Assembly: GCA_023105745.1 (NCBI GenBank)
Contig: JALGQZ010000009.1
Span: forward strand, 13,130,564 to 13,194,563
DNA length: 64,000 bases
Source of the DNA: Austropuccinia psidii
Taxonomy: Eukaryota > Basidiomycota > Pucciniomycetes > Pucciniales > Sphaerophragmiaceae
Direction of reading: 5' to 3'
The position numbers and the translations under genes were made by a program. Positions 48,273-62,200 of the stretch are shown piece by piece; position 1 is the first letter of the stretch, and every line of letters starts with the position of its first letter. The notes beneath the pieces were generated by a model that made no database searches, was not told the origin of the DNA, and worked only from the letters and a program-made list of their open reading frames with translations.

Positions 48273-50693
48273 TGTTTGAAGACAACCCAACAGAAGGCAA
48301 CCAGACTACTGTTGAGAGATTGGTGGAAGAAACTTTTGAAAGTTCTCCAACACCCGTTGTCAATAAGAAAAGAATGGCCAAGAAATTAGTTGTTCCAGGA
48401 CCCACTGTTCAGGACTCTGAAGGTAAGTAACTATCTTTAAATTTCCATAAAAAGATTTTTAGTGTCCTGAAATTTCTTTTTATTTATTTTTCTTAATTAT
48501 TACTACTGGAAGAGTTTCCAAATACTTCATCAAATCAGACAGAACTGGACTCAGAAGTAGAATTGATCCCTCAAAGGGGAAAAGAAAGAGAAAAATCTGC
48601 AGTGAAACAGAATCCACACAAGGAAGTCCCAGAAATTTCCATAATATCTGAGCCAGAGTTGGAACTAAGTATGAGCAACTACAACAGGTACAAATCACAT
48701 CCAGAGGGCTCAAATACACATAAACATGAGCCAGTAAAAGCAGTACTACACTGTGTACAAGGATAAAGATTGGGAAATGCTGCCAGAAATCCACCAAGGA
48801 GTGATGAACTCCTGGAAAATCCTGAAAAAGTTCCTCAAAGAGGAGGAAATAGTGAGATACTCCAATTGATTAAATCCACTATCATCCAAACCTCATATCA
48901 AAAAAGAAAAAGGAATACCATGCCACAAAGAGGGAGGCAAGAAAGGAAGAAGCCCCTGTAGCTTCTACCAGCGAGCCACAAGTTAGGCAACCTCCCCAAG
49001 AGGAAAAGAAGAACAAGAAAAAGAATTTGAGGAAACCATATTTCCCAAGTTACAGGATCAAAAAAATACAAAAATATGCCATGGAAAATGTCTTCAACAT
49101 GGCTAGAAGCTTGATGGAATTCAAGGAAAAAGAGGAAAAAATAATGAGACAACCCCATTTCTCAAACAAATACCTTTGTCTCCTGATGTTTTAAGTACTT
49201 TAACAGAAATTGAAAATAGTATTTTACCTCTACAAAAGATTAAAAGTAGTTTATTATCTTGACAAGAAGGAAATAATACTTTATTATCTTTAACACAAAT
49301 TGTTGTACAGAATAAAAAAAATTGACAGAATTCAATTTATGGTTGAAAATAATAAACCAAAAGTCTTAATTGACAATACTCAGAAATCAATACAAGGACA
49401 ACAATAATTTTATAAATACATAAGAGATATAAAAGAAAAAACTTTGAAAATCAATTATCATGTGAGTATTGATAATCTGACAGAAGAGTTAAACAAATTA
49501 AGCAGTTCTGTTGAGAAACTTGAAGAAAAGACTTCATCACATCAAAAATTACTTCTAGACCAGGTAGAGAACAGTGATGAAGCAAGAATGAATATTAAAT
49601 ATGACATTCAAAGTGGAATAGGATTCATTACTGAGAAAATGGAGAATGAGAAGTCTTGTAAAGCCAAAAGAGGAAATAAAAATTCCATTCATATGATACT
49701 TAAGCCATCAAGATAGCAATAAAGTCTTAATGAAGGAAACACCTCAATTAAAAGAATGGTCAACATTCACAGGTAAAGGGGAATATGACCCTATTTTATT
49801 GATTAAAGCAATTGAAATGCTACAAGAGAATTATCCCATCACTTCCAGATTACATTCATTATTTGAAAAATCTCAAAAAAGATGGTATTATGGCATAAGA
49901 CAAACAAATGGCAAAAATACCTGGTCTTTGTGGAAAAATGAAATCATCATCAAGTGGGAAAGTGATGCCTGGAGGTGCAAAATAGAAAATGCATTTGAAA
50001 ATTCCTGCTTTGATCCATATAAGGATAAAACTCTGACTTTGTTCTTCAATCAAGGTGAAATATTAAATGCACTGTACCCGGAAATGTCACAAACAATGGT
50101 GCATATGAAGATACTCAAAAAATGTGGAGCAGCACTGGAGCATGCATTGAGGAGCAGGTGCATAGAGCCATGTTTCACAGAAGATTACATCAATGAAACA
50201 GAGGATATAGTGAAAAGAGCTAATATTGGCATAAAATGGAAAAAATTGGATAGTAAAACTACAAATAACCCATTTATTAAGAAGGATAAACCAAAAGAGC
50301 CCTTTCAAACCCAATACACCCAGCACAAATGAGAAAATAAAATGCCATAAATGTGGTGTTATTGGACACTTAGCCAATAATTGCCTCAAGAAAGCAAAAA
50401 TCAATGAAATTGTGGAAACAGAAGACCACAATGATAAAGAAGATGAATCTGATTCAGAAAAAGACACTGAAGAATCAGAAACTTCTGAAAGTGATGAAAT
50501 TAATATAATTCATGCACAAATTAATCATATTTATTCAATAGATGAAGTACTGGATGTAAATTCAAACTTGCCACAAGTTGGAACATCTGATACAAGCCTG
50601 ACAAAAATACAAGATGCCAAGCTGCATAAAGCCAAGCATTCTAAAGGAATGGTATATGCAGCTGGAAAGTCAAATATAAGTATTGTCATTGTT
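48273..50693 (+). pseudogene. gag: Degenerate gag of element E
   Basis: Exon 2 (48273-48422) ends ...VQDSEG and is followed by a consensus donor GTAAGT. Removing 48423-48512 (90 bp) continues in frame with the open stretch ending at 48766. Basic and Gln/Pro-rich regions with stops follow. A coiled-coil-like region lies at 49444-49716. The capsid is open at 49730-50332 (KEWSTFTGKGEYDP start, RSRCIEPCFTEDYI near the end). A stop and frameshift at 50330-50340 precede an intact CCHC knuckle, C-H-K-C-G-V-I-G-H-L-A-N-N-C, at 50343-50384, then an acidic Ser/Glu/Asp linker to 50693. The N-terminus differs from A and B. Confidence 0.78.
48423..48512 (+). other. Inferred gag intron 2, element E (90 bp)
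   Basis: GTAAGT donor and GGAAG acceptor, a multiple of 3, with an in-frame TAA inside. In A and B the acceptor is CTACTAG three bases earlier; E has CTACTGG there and may use the next AG in the same frame. Phase 1, as in A and B. Confidence 0.6.
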
Positions 50694-50696
50694 TAA

Positions 50697-53600
50697 AAGC
50701 AAGAGCAAAAAGTAAAACTGGACACAGGAGCATACTGCACATGTGCTGGCAAACGTTACTTGAAAACAATTATACCAGATTTGGAAGAAAAACTTATACC
50801 AATACAAGGGGTTAAATTTAGTAGTGCAAGTGAAAGCATGAAGCCCCTTGAAATAATTGACTTAACATAAATCTTTCCTCACCCTCCCCAATGTATAAGA
50901 GTGAAAGTACAGCTTTTAGTAATGGACAACTGTACTAGTAAGCATTTTATACTAGGAAATTATTACTTTTCAATCTATGGCATAGATATCTCTAACAAGA
51001 AAGACAGATATTTTACCATAGGAGACAATAAAAGACAGAAATTTGGTTTTTTAAGCAATAAGAACCAAATTACTGTAATAAATAATGAAGATCCAAACTA
51101 AGAAAAGCATTCATTCATAAGTGAACAACTTACTGAGGAAGAATTCAATCAAAAATTAACAGAAAAAAAGAAAGAAAAAATGATTGACCTCTTATTCAAA
51201 TACAAAAATGCCTTTGCAACTGATAAAGAACCATTAGGTTCAATCATTGGACATGAGGTAGACATTATTCTTAATGCGGAAAAGCCTTATCCACCTCTAC
51301 TAAGAAGAAAATCTTACCCAGACATTCCAAGAGCTAGAGAAGCCTTGGAGGTACACATTAAAGTATAAATGCACCTTGGAGTGTTGAGAAAAGTAGGACA
51401 TAATGAAAAGGTAGAAGTCACTAAACCTGTTATTATAGCTTGGCACAAGAGAAAATAAAGGACGGTAGGGGACTTTGGAGGTTTGAATACCTATACTATC
51501 CCTGACAGATATTCAATACCCAGAATCCCTGTTACATTAACACAGTTGTCAAAGGCTAAGCTCATTACATCCAAGGATGCTATAAAGGATTTTAACCAAA
51601 AATGTCTCAACAGACAAAGCCAGGAAACCACTTAGGATAATAGTCCACTGTGGAATATATGAATATCTAAGGATTCCATTTGGTATTAAGAATGCACCTT
51701 CCCATTATCATAAAATGATGAACACCATATTTCTTGAAGAATTAACAGAAGGATGGTTAATCATCTTTATTGATGATATCTTAGTTTGCTCATAAACATG
51801 GGAAAAACACTCAAAAAGACTGGAAAGAGTCTTCCAAAAGATAGTTCAAGTAAATATAAAAATTTCCTTCAAAAAATGTCACTTTGCACATAATGAACTA
51901 AAAGCACTAGGACATTTTGTATCTGGATTAAGCTTGGGAATAGACAAAAACAAAGTAGCAGCATTATTACCAAAGCAAATGCCCCAAGCCAATAAAGAAA
52001 TACAATAATTTATAGGATTTTCTGGATATTACAGGCAGCATATAAAGGACTTTGCAATAATTTCCAAATCCTTATATAAGCTCTGCAACCAACAGATAGT
52101 TTATGAAATGAGTGAAGAAAGGGTAAAATCATATGAGGAATTGAAGAATGCCTTCACAAATTCCCCATTTCTTCTAATTCTAAATTTGAAACTATCTTTC
52201 AAGCTGTACATTGATGCTTTTGGAGAAGGATTAGGCGCTGAACTACACCAAAAAAAAATCATCAATGACAAACCTGTTGAGGGACCAATTTTCTTTATTT
52301 CAAGACAAATTAAACCAACAGAAGCAATATATGCAGCAAGCCAAATGGAATGTCTTTGCTTGGTGTCGGCTCTAGAAAAATTGCACTACTATTTGGATGG
52401 AACAGTGTTTGATGTAATTACAGAGTGCAATTCTTTAAAGTCCCTATTAAGCATGAAAACACCAAATAGGCACATGCTGAGATGGCATATTGCCATCCAA
52501 GAATATAGAGGAAATATGACTATAGCTCATAAATCAGAAAATATTCATAAAAATTCATATGGCCTTAGCAGATGGGCTTTAGCAAACACACCTGAAAGCC
52601 CAGCATGGGTACCACAGGAAGAACATCATATAGAAGGCATATTTGCTACAGATATTGGCACAGAATTCTTTAATCAAGTTAAAAAAAGCTACAAGATGGA
52701 CAAAAATTGTCATATTTTATGCCAACTTTTTATGAAGGATTGCAAAGACCCATCACTATCCTCCAAACTAGATCAAATCTGTAAAAAGGAATATGATGAA
52801 GGAAGATTCCACCTCCTTGATGGAATTCTTTACCACAGAACCAAACACACATGTGTTATGACCTTACAGATAGAACTCTGATAAACAATATACTACATGA
52901 ATGACATGATAGTGTTGTATCTGAACATTTCTCAGAAGATATGGCACTAGAGAGGCTAAAGACCTTCTCCTGGTGGCCAAATTGGAGAAAATATTTTGCA
53001 GAGTATTTCCAAATCTGTGAAAGATGTCAAAAAGCAAACAGATCCACAGGCAAGAAGTTTGGAATGATGATCCAAATCCAAGAACCAAAATTCCCATGGG
53101 AAATAGTTCACATGGATTGGGTAACAGCCTTGCCTCCAGGATGAGACAGGAGCTTCAATTAATGCCTAGTACTAGTTGATAGGTACAGTAAAACCCCAAT
53201 GTTCTTACCATTTCATAAGGATGACACAGCTATGGGAACAGCGATAATGATATGTAATAAAGTCATTGGTCATACTGGCTTATTCCAAAACATCATAAGC
53301 TATAGAGATCCGAAATCTGCTTTAGCATTATGGAAAAACCTTCACAACTTGTTTGGGACAAAATTATCATTCTCAAAAGCTTACCACCCTCAAACAGATG
53401 GTTTAGAAGAAAGAATGATACAAACTTTAGAAGACATGATCAGAATATTCTGTGCTTATGGCATAGAATTTAAAGAATCTGATGGTTTTACCCATGATTG
53501 GTGTACCTTATTACCAGCTCTTGAGCTGGCATATAAGGAGTCAATCCATTCTTCAACTGGAAAAACACCAGCAATTCTATAAAAGGTTGGAATCCAATAC

Positions 53601-54200
53601 TTGCTTATGAAACTCTCAAAAAGGACCTAGTAGATTTACATCCAACAGCTAGAAATTTTAAAATCATGCTTGACAAGGAAAGAAATCATGCCAACAGATG
53701 CATGCAAGATTCTTTCAAATATACAAAAGATGGGACAAAATTCATAAGCCACCTGATTTTAAAGTAGGAGATTTGGACTTAGTATCAACTCTAAAACTTA
53801 ATAACATTAAAGGCCCAAAGAAATTGAAAGATTCCTTTGAAGTACCCTTTATGATAAAAGAACTACATTTCCCTAATTCTGTGTAACTAAAACTCACAGG
53901 TGAATTAATTAATAAACACCCAGATTTCCCTGTAAGCCTGATAAAGCCTTAAAGCTCAAGTGATAAAGAGTTACTTCCCCTAAAAAATGAATTAACACTT
54001 GAAATTCCCCCTTTGAAAGAAGGAGAGAAAAGAGTATTATAAAGGTCCTTAAAGAAAGGAGGACAAGAAACAAAAAAGAAAGGGACCTTGTGAGGTATAG
54101 AAACCCAACTCATGAAGATGAATAGCTACTTGAAAAAGATATTTTTAATTCTGAAAAGCTATTGAGAAGGTTCAGAAATGACAGAAGACCTAAAGAATAG
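50697..54200 (+). pseudogene. pol: Degenerate pol of element E
   Basis: Protease DTG at 50721-50729 (VKLDTGAYCTC) is intact; the frame is entered after a TAA at 50694. The RT has stops near 51366, 51456 and 51795 and its motif is FIDD (51766-51777). RNase H lies in the open frame 52108-52881: first Asp (YIDAF) and Glu (MECL) kept, the second Asp is Glu (ITECN), the last is Tyr (HKNSYGLSR). Integrase: CERC present, first Asp kept (MDWVTALPPG), second changed to Tyr (IISYRDP), Glu kept (DGLEERM), with TGA at about 53142 and TAA at 53580. The chromodomain (about 54035-54190) is scrambled by a frameshift and a Trp-to-stop change. Confidence 0.85.
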
Positions 54201-54306
54201 AAAGGTTAAGAATTATTGAGCTTCAAGACTAATAAAGTCTAATGTAGAGGTAGGACAGTGGATGATACCCTAATTAACTATATCAGATTGTGGTACAATC
54301 CTTTTT

Positions 54307-54318
54307 GGTGTTAGGGAA
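54307..54318 (+). other. Polypurine tract of element E
   Basis: GGTGTTAGGGAA directly before the 3' LTR, one base different from A and B. Confidence 0.65.
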
Positions 54319-56250
54319 TGTGATCCTTTAAGATATGACCATATATCCAGAAATGTCACAAAATAACCTTATAATAATTATTCTAATAATAAGAATTAAA
54401 AATATTATCTTAAAATAGGTAAAAATGCCATAAATAGGCATAAATTATTGATTAACTCAGAATATACTGCATAAAACTGTAAGATAAAGTATACCATAAT
54501 ATTCCTCAGGATAAAATACACATATAACATTTTTATTTAGTATCTGTAAAGATAATACTTACTGTGTAATAAGCAAAAATGCCATAAAAAGGTATAAATT
54601 CTTGGTTATCTTATAAACCAATGAAACAACATGTGAGATAAACTGAACCATTAGGTTCCCCGTGAAAACCTGCACATATAGAATGTTCATTTAATATCTT
54701 TAAATTCAATAATTAAGTAAATAACCTGAATATATGCACTTCAATGATTAGCACATATATTCATGGTTTTTAGCTTATGTATCTTGAAATATACATGACA
54801 GAGAGTTGAACCAAAAATGAATTTACACATAATTACTGTAGTAATAAATATATGAACTTTATTTGACAAGGTATAAACAAGGTTATAGCTTGTAAGGGTT
54901 TATTGAATAAAGTTTCTATAGCTGTTGACCACTTGTTGTGAAAATGGTCCAAACTTAAAAATAACTCTATATTCAGGATCTACCAGTTAATATGTGAAGA
55001 ATGTCCTTTTTTATCATTATATTCAAGGTACAACCACATGAAATCATGGTTTCATATTTCAAATAGTAAATTTTGACGGAAAGGATGAGCTACAAGAATA
55101 ATCATCAAAAATGGAATTTTGATGATGTAATAAAATGCTCTTGGAAGTTTAATAATGATATATCAATATATTACAATTCAATCTCTGAATGGCTGTAGCA
55201 TGTATAAATTAAAAATTCTTAATGATCAAAGCTTAAGCTTAAAATTCATCATTTATGATCACTCACTGTAATCTTATTTTAAGTTTAACAGTAATACACC
55301 TGGTAGATACTATTAGATCATGATTGATACTAATAAGATGTACAAAGCTTTGGCTTCTTCAAATCCTATGATTTCATCAAACTTAGAGTTATAGGGATAA
55401 TTGTAAATAATGGCATAATAATGAGATAAGATGGTTTCATTATGATATAATCATCACTAAGCCTTAAAATACCGATGAATTCCAGTGGATAAAATTGGTA
55501 CACATATACTAGAAGCCTCTTGGACTCTGGGAGGGAATATTTTTACTCTATTTCCCCCTCAGACACAACAAAAACATCAAATTATTCAAACCAAAGGTAA
55601 ATCTTTCTTCTTTTTATATAAAACTGTTTTATATTCAAATAATCAAGTTCATCTTTATTATAATCGTCAATTTTGACGTGATTCAATCAATTTCTAATTT
55701 TTTTTGTTAAATTTTTTTAAAAATCTCTTATTCCACATAAAAAAAAGAATATTTGTAATTTCTTTTAATTTTCATTGTAAATACAATTTAAATAAGCTGT
55801 ATTTATATTTTGGGCCTAAAGTAATTCAAAACTATTGTATTAAGCGTTAAAATTAGGTTATTTTCTCTTCATTATTATTTTTTCAATAATTTTTAAATTA
55901 AAATAAATAGTATTTATATTAATTCATAACCTTAATATTAGTAATATTATTGTTATAATTGTTTTCTATTATCAAAAACCAATGTCTTAGGCCTTTATTA
56001 TTTTTTTGTAACAATAAAAAAGTGCTATAAATATATTAATATATTTATTTTATGATATTGACCTTTTTTGATACATAATCTATATTATTATATTCATTCA
56101 ATATTTTAAATATTTTACACCATAATTATGATAATTCTTTATTATTATAATTATCTTTTATCTTATTCTTCAAGTTTAATAAGGAAATTTGGAGAACAAT
56201 AAGTGAAATATTAGTAATTTTTATTTATTGTTTCATATTCAAACCTTACA
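54319..56250 (+). repeat. 3' LTR of element E
   Basis: Starts TGTGATCC (one change from the 5' copy) and ends AAACCTTACA. It aligns with 45845-47821 throughout. Confidence 0.9.
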
Positions 56251-56255
56251 GTTTT

Positions 56256-59200
56256 TGTTTATTTCAGGCCCAAAATGTATTTCAGAGAGTTTTGAACACC
56301 CTAAAGCCCACAGGGAGTCACTTAGGGGATCTCTCATCACCTAGAAACACTTCAGGGTTATTGAAGATTTTAGGAGTACCCCCTGGAGCAACTTTAATTC
56401 TAAAGCAGCACAAAATATAGAGAGTTAATATTTATTCAAATTATGCAGATTTTTTTATTTTTTATTTCTGTTTTATTCTTGTCTTTGAAGTCCATCTTGA
56501 TCATAAGTGTTCAAAAAAATGATCATGATAATATTTTTTTTGTGATAACCAAAAAGGTTTTTTACATAATGGTTTGCTGTATTTATTTATTTTTGCAATT
56601 TTTCCCCCACTTTTGATAATAAATGTTTCAAAAGAATAAAAATAATAAAAATAACATTAATATTAAGATTAAAATTATATTATGCTCATATTATTATTAT
56701 TCTTATGAGTATTATTCTATTTCAATATGAACATCAATGATAATAATTTCATATTTTTTGTTTTTTTCATTTTTTCCTTTTTTTCTCCCTATTTGATCAA
56801 AAAAGGCCATCAAAGAATACAAGCAAGAAATAACTATCATTATGTTGATTTTTCTTGTTTTTCAATGTATAAATTATGTATCTTTTATTATTTACAGTTT
56901 TAAATTGGTGAATAATAATTATATCAGCTATAGCATAATTAATAGGTCACTGATTTATTTTTCAAGAATATGTTGATGATTCAATACCTTATTCTTTGAC
57001 AAATATGAAGCCCTAGTGAGGGGAAAATGATCTTAAAATCTTCCCAAAATTCAAAATATATTTAAGTATCCCAAATAAGGAAAAAATGGGTTCAATGGAG
57101 AAAATAAAAATAAAATCAATGAAAAATGTGATTTTAGGATTTAGATTATTGGTAATTTTTCATTATGTTTCAAATTTCTCAAAATTAATTTAGCTTTTTA
57201 TAAACAAATCTGGAAAAATGTGGTAATTGATAATTTGTTAAAATATTTGGAAAAGGGAGCAACATTCTATAATAATGAACACATGCATTCCATCTTGAGT
57301 GTTGACAGTTTTAATTTGAATAATTTTCCTTGATATTTGCAGAGGAATTCCTAGTAGTGAAAAATAACTAGATATTGATCTGATTTTTCTTATTTGAGCC
57401 AAAATTCTGATTAATTTGGTATTAAACTGGTCAGCTGGATAAAGGTGGTTAATCTAGATATTTATATATAGAAAAGAATCTTCAATATTCCCCATGATAT
57501 TCATTTTAAATAATTTTTCCTGATATTTAGGATCCACATTAATTTCTCAATTAAAATGGATTGTTAGTTTAATATGAAGATATGCATACAAATTTGAATC
57601 TACTTGTGCAGAAAATTTCATAAGACTCAAAGCATACTGAAATTTATAGAAATTATGGATGTCTTTTTTGTTCCCATTTCTTTGGAAAAGATGAATATAA
57701 AACAGGAATTTTGGCTCCCATAATTTTTGAATGAATCAAGAAAGCTTAAAAATGTTCTTGAATAGGTATTTGGCATAATTATGTCTATGTCACATCAATG
57801 TGGAGTACATGTTCCTGGAATATATAAGACTTTTAGGTTTTGCTAAACAGCAAAAATTCTTCATAAAAGAAGAATAATTCTATAAAAAAATTAATATTTT
57901 CATAAAATAATGTTTTGATTTAAAATTAAATACAAAATAGCATCACTCAGCTTAAGTAAAATCCAAGCTCAACTGTGCCCCAGATTTCCCCCAGGGTCAG
58001 GCCAGGGCCCTGTAAGATTGATATTAAAATAAGGCTGTATCTGAAGTTTTTCTTTCTTTGAAATTTAATTTGAGATATTGAAAAACTATACCAATTTTTA
58101 TCCTGTCATTCCCTATCCTTCAAAAAATTTGATTATACAAAGTTTTGATTTCCCACTTCTTTTAATAAAATGAAATAATGTATGGATATTGAAATATATT
58201 TTGGCATGAGTCAATCATCAAAGCCTTTATCAAATATTTCTGCATCCATATCCCTGTATAAAAAACAATTCATGTTCAAACAAAGTATTTCAGACCTCTC
58301 AAGATATAGCCACTTTATTCATAATTTAATTTAAATATTTTTTAAAAGGAAACTTACTAGTTGTAATAGAAGTATATATTCTTTATCTGTCTTCAAGTAA
58401 TCATGAAATTTTTATGAATCCTGAATTAATATTTTTAACAATTTGTTTCTTAGAAATTAATGGATTGAATAACTTTATATTTCAAGTTGTTAATATTTGT
58501 CTTCTTTTCAAATGAGGATTTTATTTGGTTTTTTTAATTCAAAATTATATTATTACTTCACTTATTCCCAATTGCATCTTTCATTTAAAATTCACGTTTA
58601 TAGCTTTTACCAAGAACAAATTTTAATTCAAACTAATTGTTGAGAAAAATATTTAACTTACTTACAAGATTTTCTTATATGAAAAATTGTATAGAAATTC
58701 AAAAAAAAGTTCCATTAGAAAAGAGAATTCAATGGCTAACTTGTTTTAATAATTAAATGAAGAACTTTTAAGTTTTTGTTCAATTATTGAATATATACTA
58801 TTTTTGAATTTTTTTAAAAATGGAATAGTCGTGTTTTAATTTTGGCTTTTATGGAAAAATACACTACTTCTTCATTAAATTATCAGTCAAGTTTTTTCAT
58901 TGGCTTTTTCAAAGGAATTATGGGTGGTTATTTCTTTCCCTTCCCATAAAAAATATGATATTATATTTATCTTTCTAAAAGGATATACATATGTTATCAG
59001 TCCAAAGCCTCCTAGAAGAGAAAATTATATTAAGCATTCTTGAGAAAATATTATTATCTTTTTCATGTTGAAGGTTTTCAAGACCAGATAATATTTTTTT
59101 TATTTAAATTTCAAATAAGAAGAAATATTTTATATGTTATTTCAATGTAAATTTAAATTTTTATTTTTAATAAATTGATATGACTTTTTTTGACTAAAAA

Positions 59201-62200
59201 ATACTTTAAGGGAAAAAGATGGGAAGAATTGGATTTTCAATACAAATTGAAATATATTTTGATGTGATTTTATAATTAAAATAGGACTATAACTCAGAAA
59301 AATACCAAAAACGCTTCATGTGAGTTTCTGAAAATGTGAAAACTTTTTATTTCTGAAATTATTTTGTATTTTTTAAGAAACTGATTTCTTTATTTTATAA
59401 AAACAAAGATGGAAAGATTTCTTAAAATTGATGTAAAATCATTAGGAACTTTCTTCTTCATGACAAAATAAATTCTTTCCAATAAGGATCATAATTTTCA
59501 GCACTTATTAGAAAAAAATTTCTCAAAATGCCTCTGCTATTTTCTAACAAAATGCTTTAACACATTATAAACTATTAAAGTGTATGTGAAGTTTTTTCAA
59601 TACCTGTTTACTAAATGTATTTCAATTTTTTGGCACTTTGATCAAAATGAATATGTCCAATTATCATTCAAAAAATCAACTCATGAAAAATGATAGAAAC
59701 AAAAATATTTTATTCAAGACACATCTATTTCTTTCTTGCATTTTGCTTGTTAAGAAAATTTAAATTAAGAAGTAAAATGAAACACTAGTACCATTTAATT
59801 TCATGAATTAGTTTTAAAACTGGCATTCAGTAGATAAACAGATCAAAAACCAGCTGGGACAGGAAATTTTTCATAACTCACACTAGGTATAGAGAAAGTT
59901 TGAAATTTCAATTGTAATGAAAATCAAAAATCTTTTTTTTATCCATAAGAAATAATTGGAATTATAAAATTATTTCAAGGAACTAGAAAATTCTTTAGAA
60001 AGTTTAGTTTTATAATCAGATTAATAAGAAAACTTTTCATTGGAAGCTTGTATGCAAGAATAAATGGTTTTGGGATTATTTTTAGAAATAAAATGAAGTA
60101 AATATTATCAAGACAGGAATATCCTTTCAAAAAAATTCTTTAAAGATATTTGGAAATTTTTTTCAAAACACTTTTAGCAGCCATATCTTCTATCTTTGAA
60201 AAGAATGTTCAGATGTTGTGGAAAAAGTAAAAGAAAATTTTCTTTTCATATTTGGATATCTAGTTTTGACCAGCTTGAACCAAATTGAATGTTGAACTCA
60301 CATTCACTTTTTTTCTTGAATTTGAATATGAAAATAATAATTCAATATATTATATGTGAGATAAAATGAGAGCTTTTAAGAATATTCAATAATACAGCTT
60401 TGTTATGAGTAATGTGGGGAACGTTTTTATGTTAAAAATTCCAGTAAGTTTCAATTTACTTAATTAATATTCTAAATGACCAAATATGTAACCTTTAATA
60501 CTTGAAATGACATTTTACATTTGAGGGAAAGGCTTGAGGCAAGCTGGATCTTGGCTGTAGAAGGGTTCAAACTAACCTACCTACCAGCAGGTCCTGTTTT
60601 TTTTCACAATTATTGATGGTTAACATTATAAAGTGTTATAAATATAGATACATACATTATCAAATAGATAAATAAATTAAGCTTTGGATGCATTTCAAAA
60701 GACAATTGATCTTTCAAATGATTACTTGCAGTTATAATTTGAGAGAACTGTGTTCTTAAACTGGTTTCTTATTATTATCACAAACTGGCTAATACAAAAA
60801 AGGGGGGAATATGAATCTTTAGTAAATGGTTTTTGTAACCAAAACATCAGGTATTTTTTCGCAAATGATTGAGAGCCAAACTTTATTCAGCTTTGCATTT
60901 ATAAAAGATAAAGTGAATCAAGTGACTGTAACTAATCTGGTAAGAAAACTAAGATTGGAGGTCATGATAAAATATTCAGATATATTGACAGAAATAAATT
61001 AATCCTTAACTAAATTCAAAAGGTTTGCATTGATGAAGAATCTCCAGAAAGAATAAATTTCCATAAATAGTGGAGCGTTGTATTTACATAAAACAGATAC
61101 AAGCCAATTTCAGATTAGTTTGAAAAAAATTATATTTGGGTTATGTTATTTTATTTAAACTTTTAGTTGGATTATTTATTTCTAACATAATAAAATTCTA
61201 TCCTTTTTTACTATGAAATGAAGAAACCTCAGAGGGAAATTTTAGGAGAGTCATTCTCAATCCAAAAACAGCCAGAGAAAAAATAATATTGAATCTTAAT
61301 GAGGTTTATGATTCCCTGTGTTATTTACTCCCAGATTCACATGGTTAAATTGATCTGTCACTAGAGGTGAAGAGGAAAAGTCACAAGGTTTCAAAATAAG
61401 ATTATTATTATTGATTAAAATTTAGGTCTGAAGAATATGGCCTTATGATATGAGGTAGGTTCTTATTTCAGCAATATATCTTGGACCAATAAAATAACAC
61501 TTAATCTTAATGGCTTTCATATATACATCTATATAAAAATGAAATCAATACACATCATTTCCAATGTGTCATGCATAAAATCTATAATGAATTGACTGGA
61601 GGAAATAATATTGGGAATAATATATACTTTCCTGAATCGTTTATTCCAAACCCAGGTAACATGAAATCCAAATATCAATATTCAAGCAGTTTAGCTCAAA
61701 ATTATGGGAAAACAAACCTACATATTACTATTAAATGCAATCCTGAATGGCCTTAAGTAAAAAAAGTTCATTTTAGTTCAAAAAATACCACACTATCCCA
61801 ATATCATTGCAAGATTTTTTCAATCAAATTTGAAGTCATGTGATGATAATCTCAAAAATTCAATTTAAAAAAATCATTTTCCAAGCCCATTTTGTGAGGT
61901 TTTGAAAATACCCAAGTCATTTTGCAGATTTCCTTAAATAATGAAATTCTTCCATGAAGGTAAAAATACCTTAAAAACCAAATAGACAACTCTTTTTTCA
62001 AGAATAAAAAAATGTTCATAGACCCTGTTGATCCTTACATTTAAATGCAAATTACAAGGTGAATTGGGAATCTTCAAAAAACCATTCAAAAAAGCTTCCA
62101 GATAATTAATACCCAATATATCAAAGAAGAAATAATGGAGTAAAATGTATAACAGGAAGGTATACAGATGAAAGCTAATAGATTTATCCATATAATCCCT

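Larger units (their letters stand above)
45845..56250 (+). mobile_element. Element E: degenerate Ty3/gypsy chromodomain retrotransposon, second subfamily
   Basis: LTRs 45845-47821 (1977 bp) and 54319-56250 (1932 bp) begin TGTGAGCC or TGTGATCC and end CCTTAAA or CCTTACA. Flanking pentamers are GTTTC and GTTTT, a duplication with one mismatch. LTR interiors differ from A and B, apart from short shared ends. The gag-pol set is close to A and B in pol but has a different Gag N-terminus. The protease DTG and CCHC knuckle are intact; RNase H and integrase have each lost an Asp. Confidence 0.92.

Noticed and set aside
60544..60600. B-box-like GGGTTCAAACT in the right flank
   Set aside because: No A box at a sensible distance and no tRNA fold.
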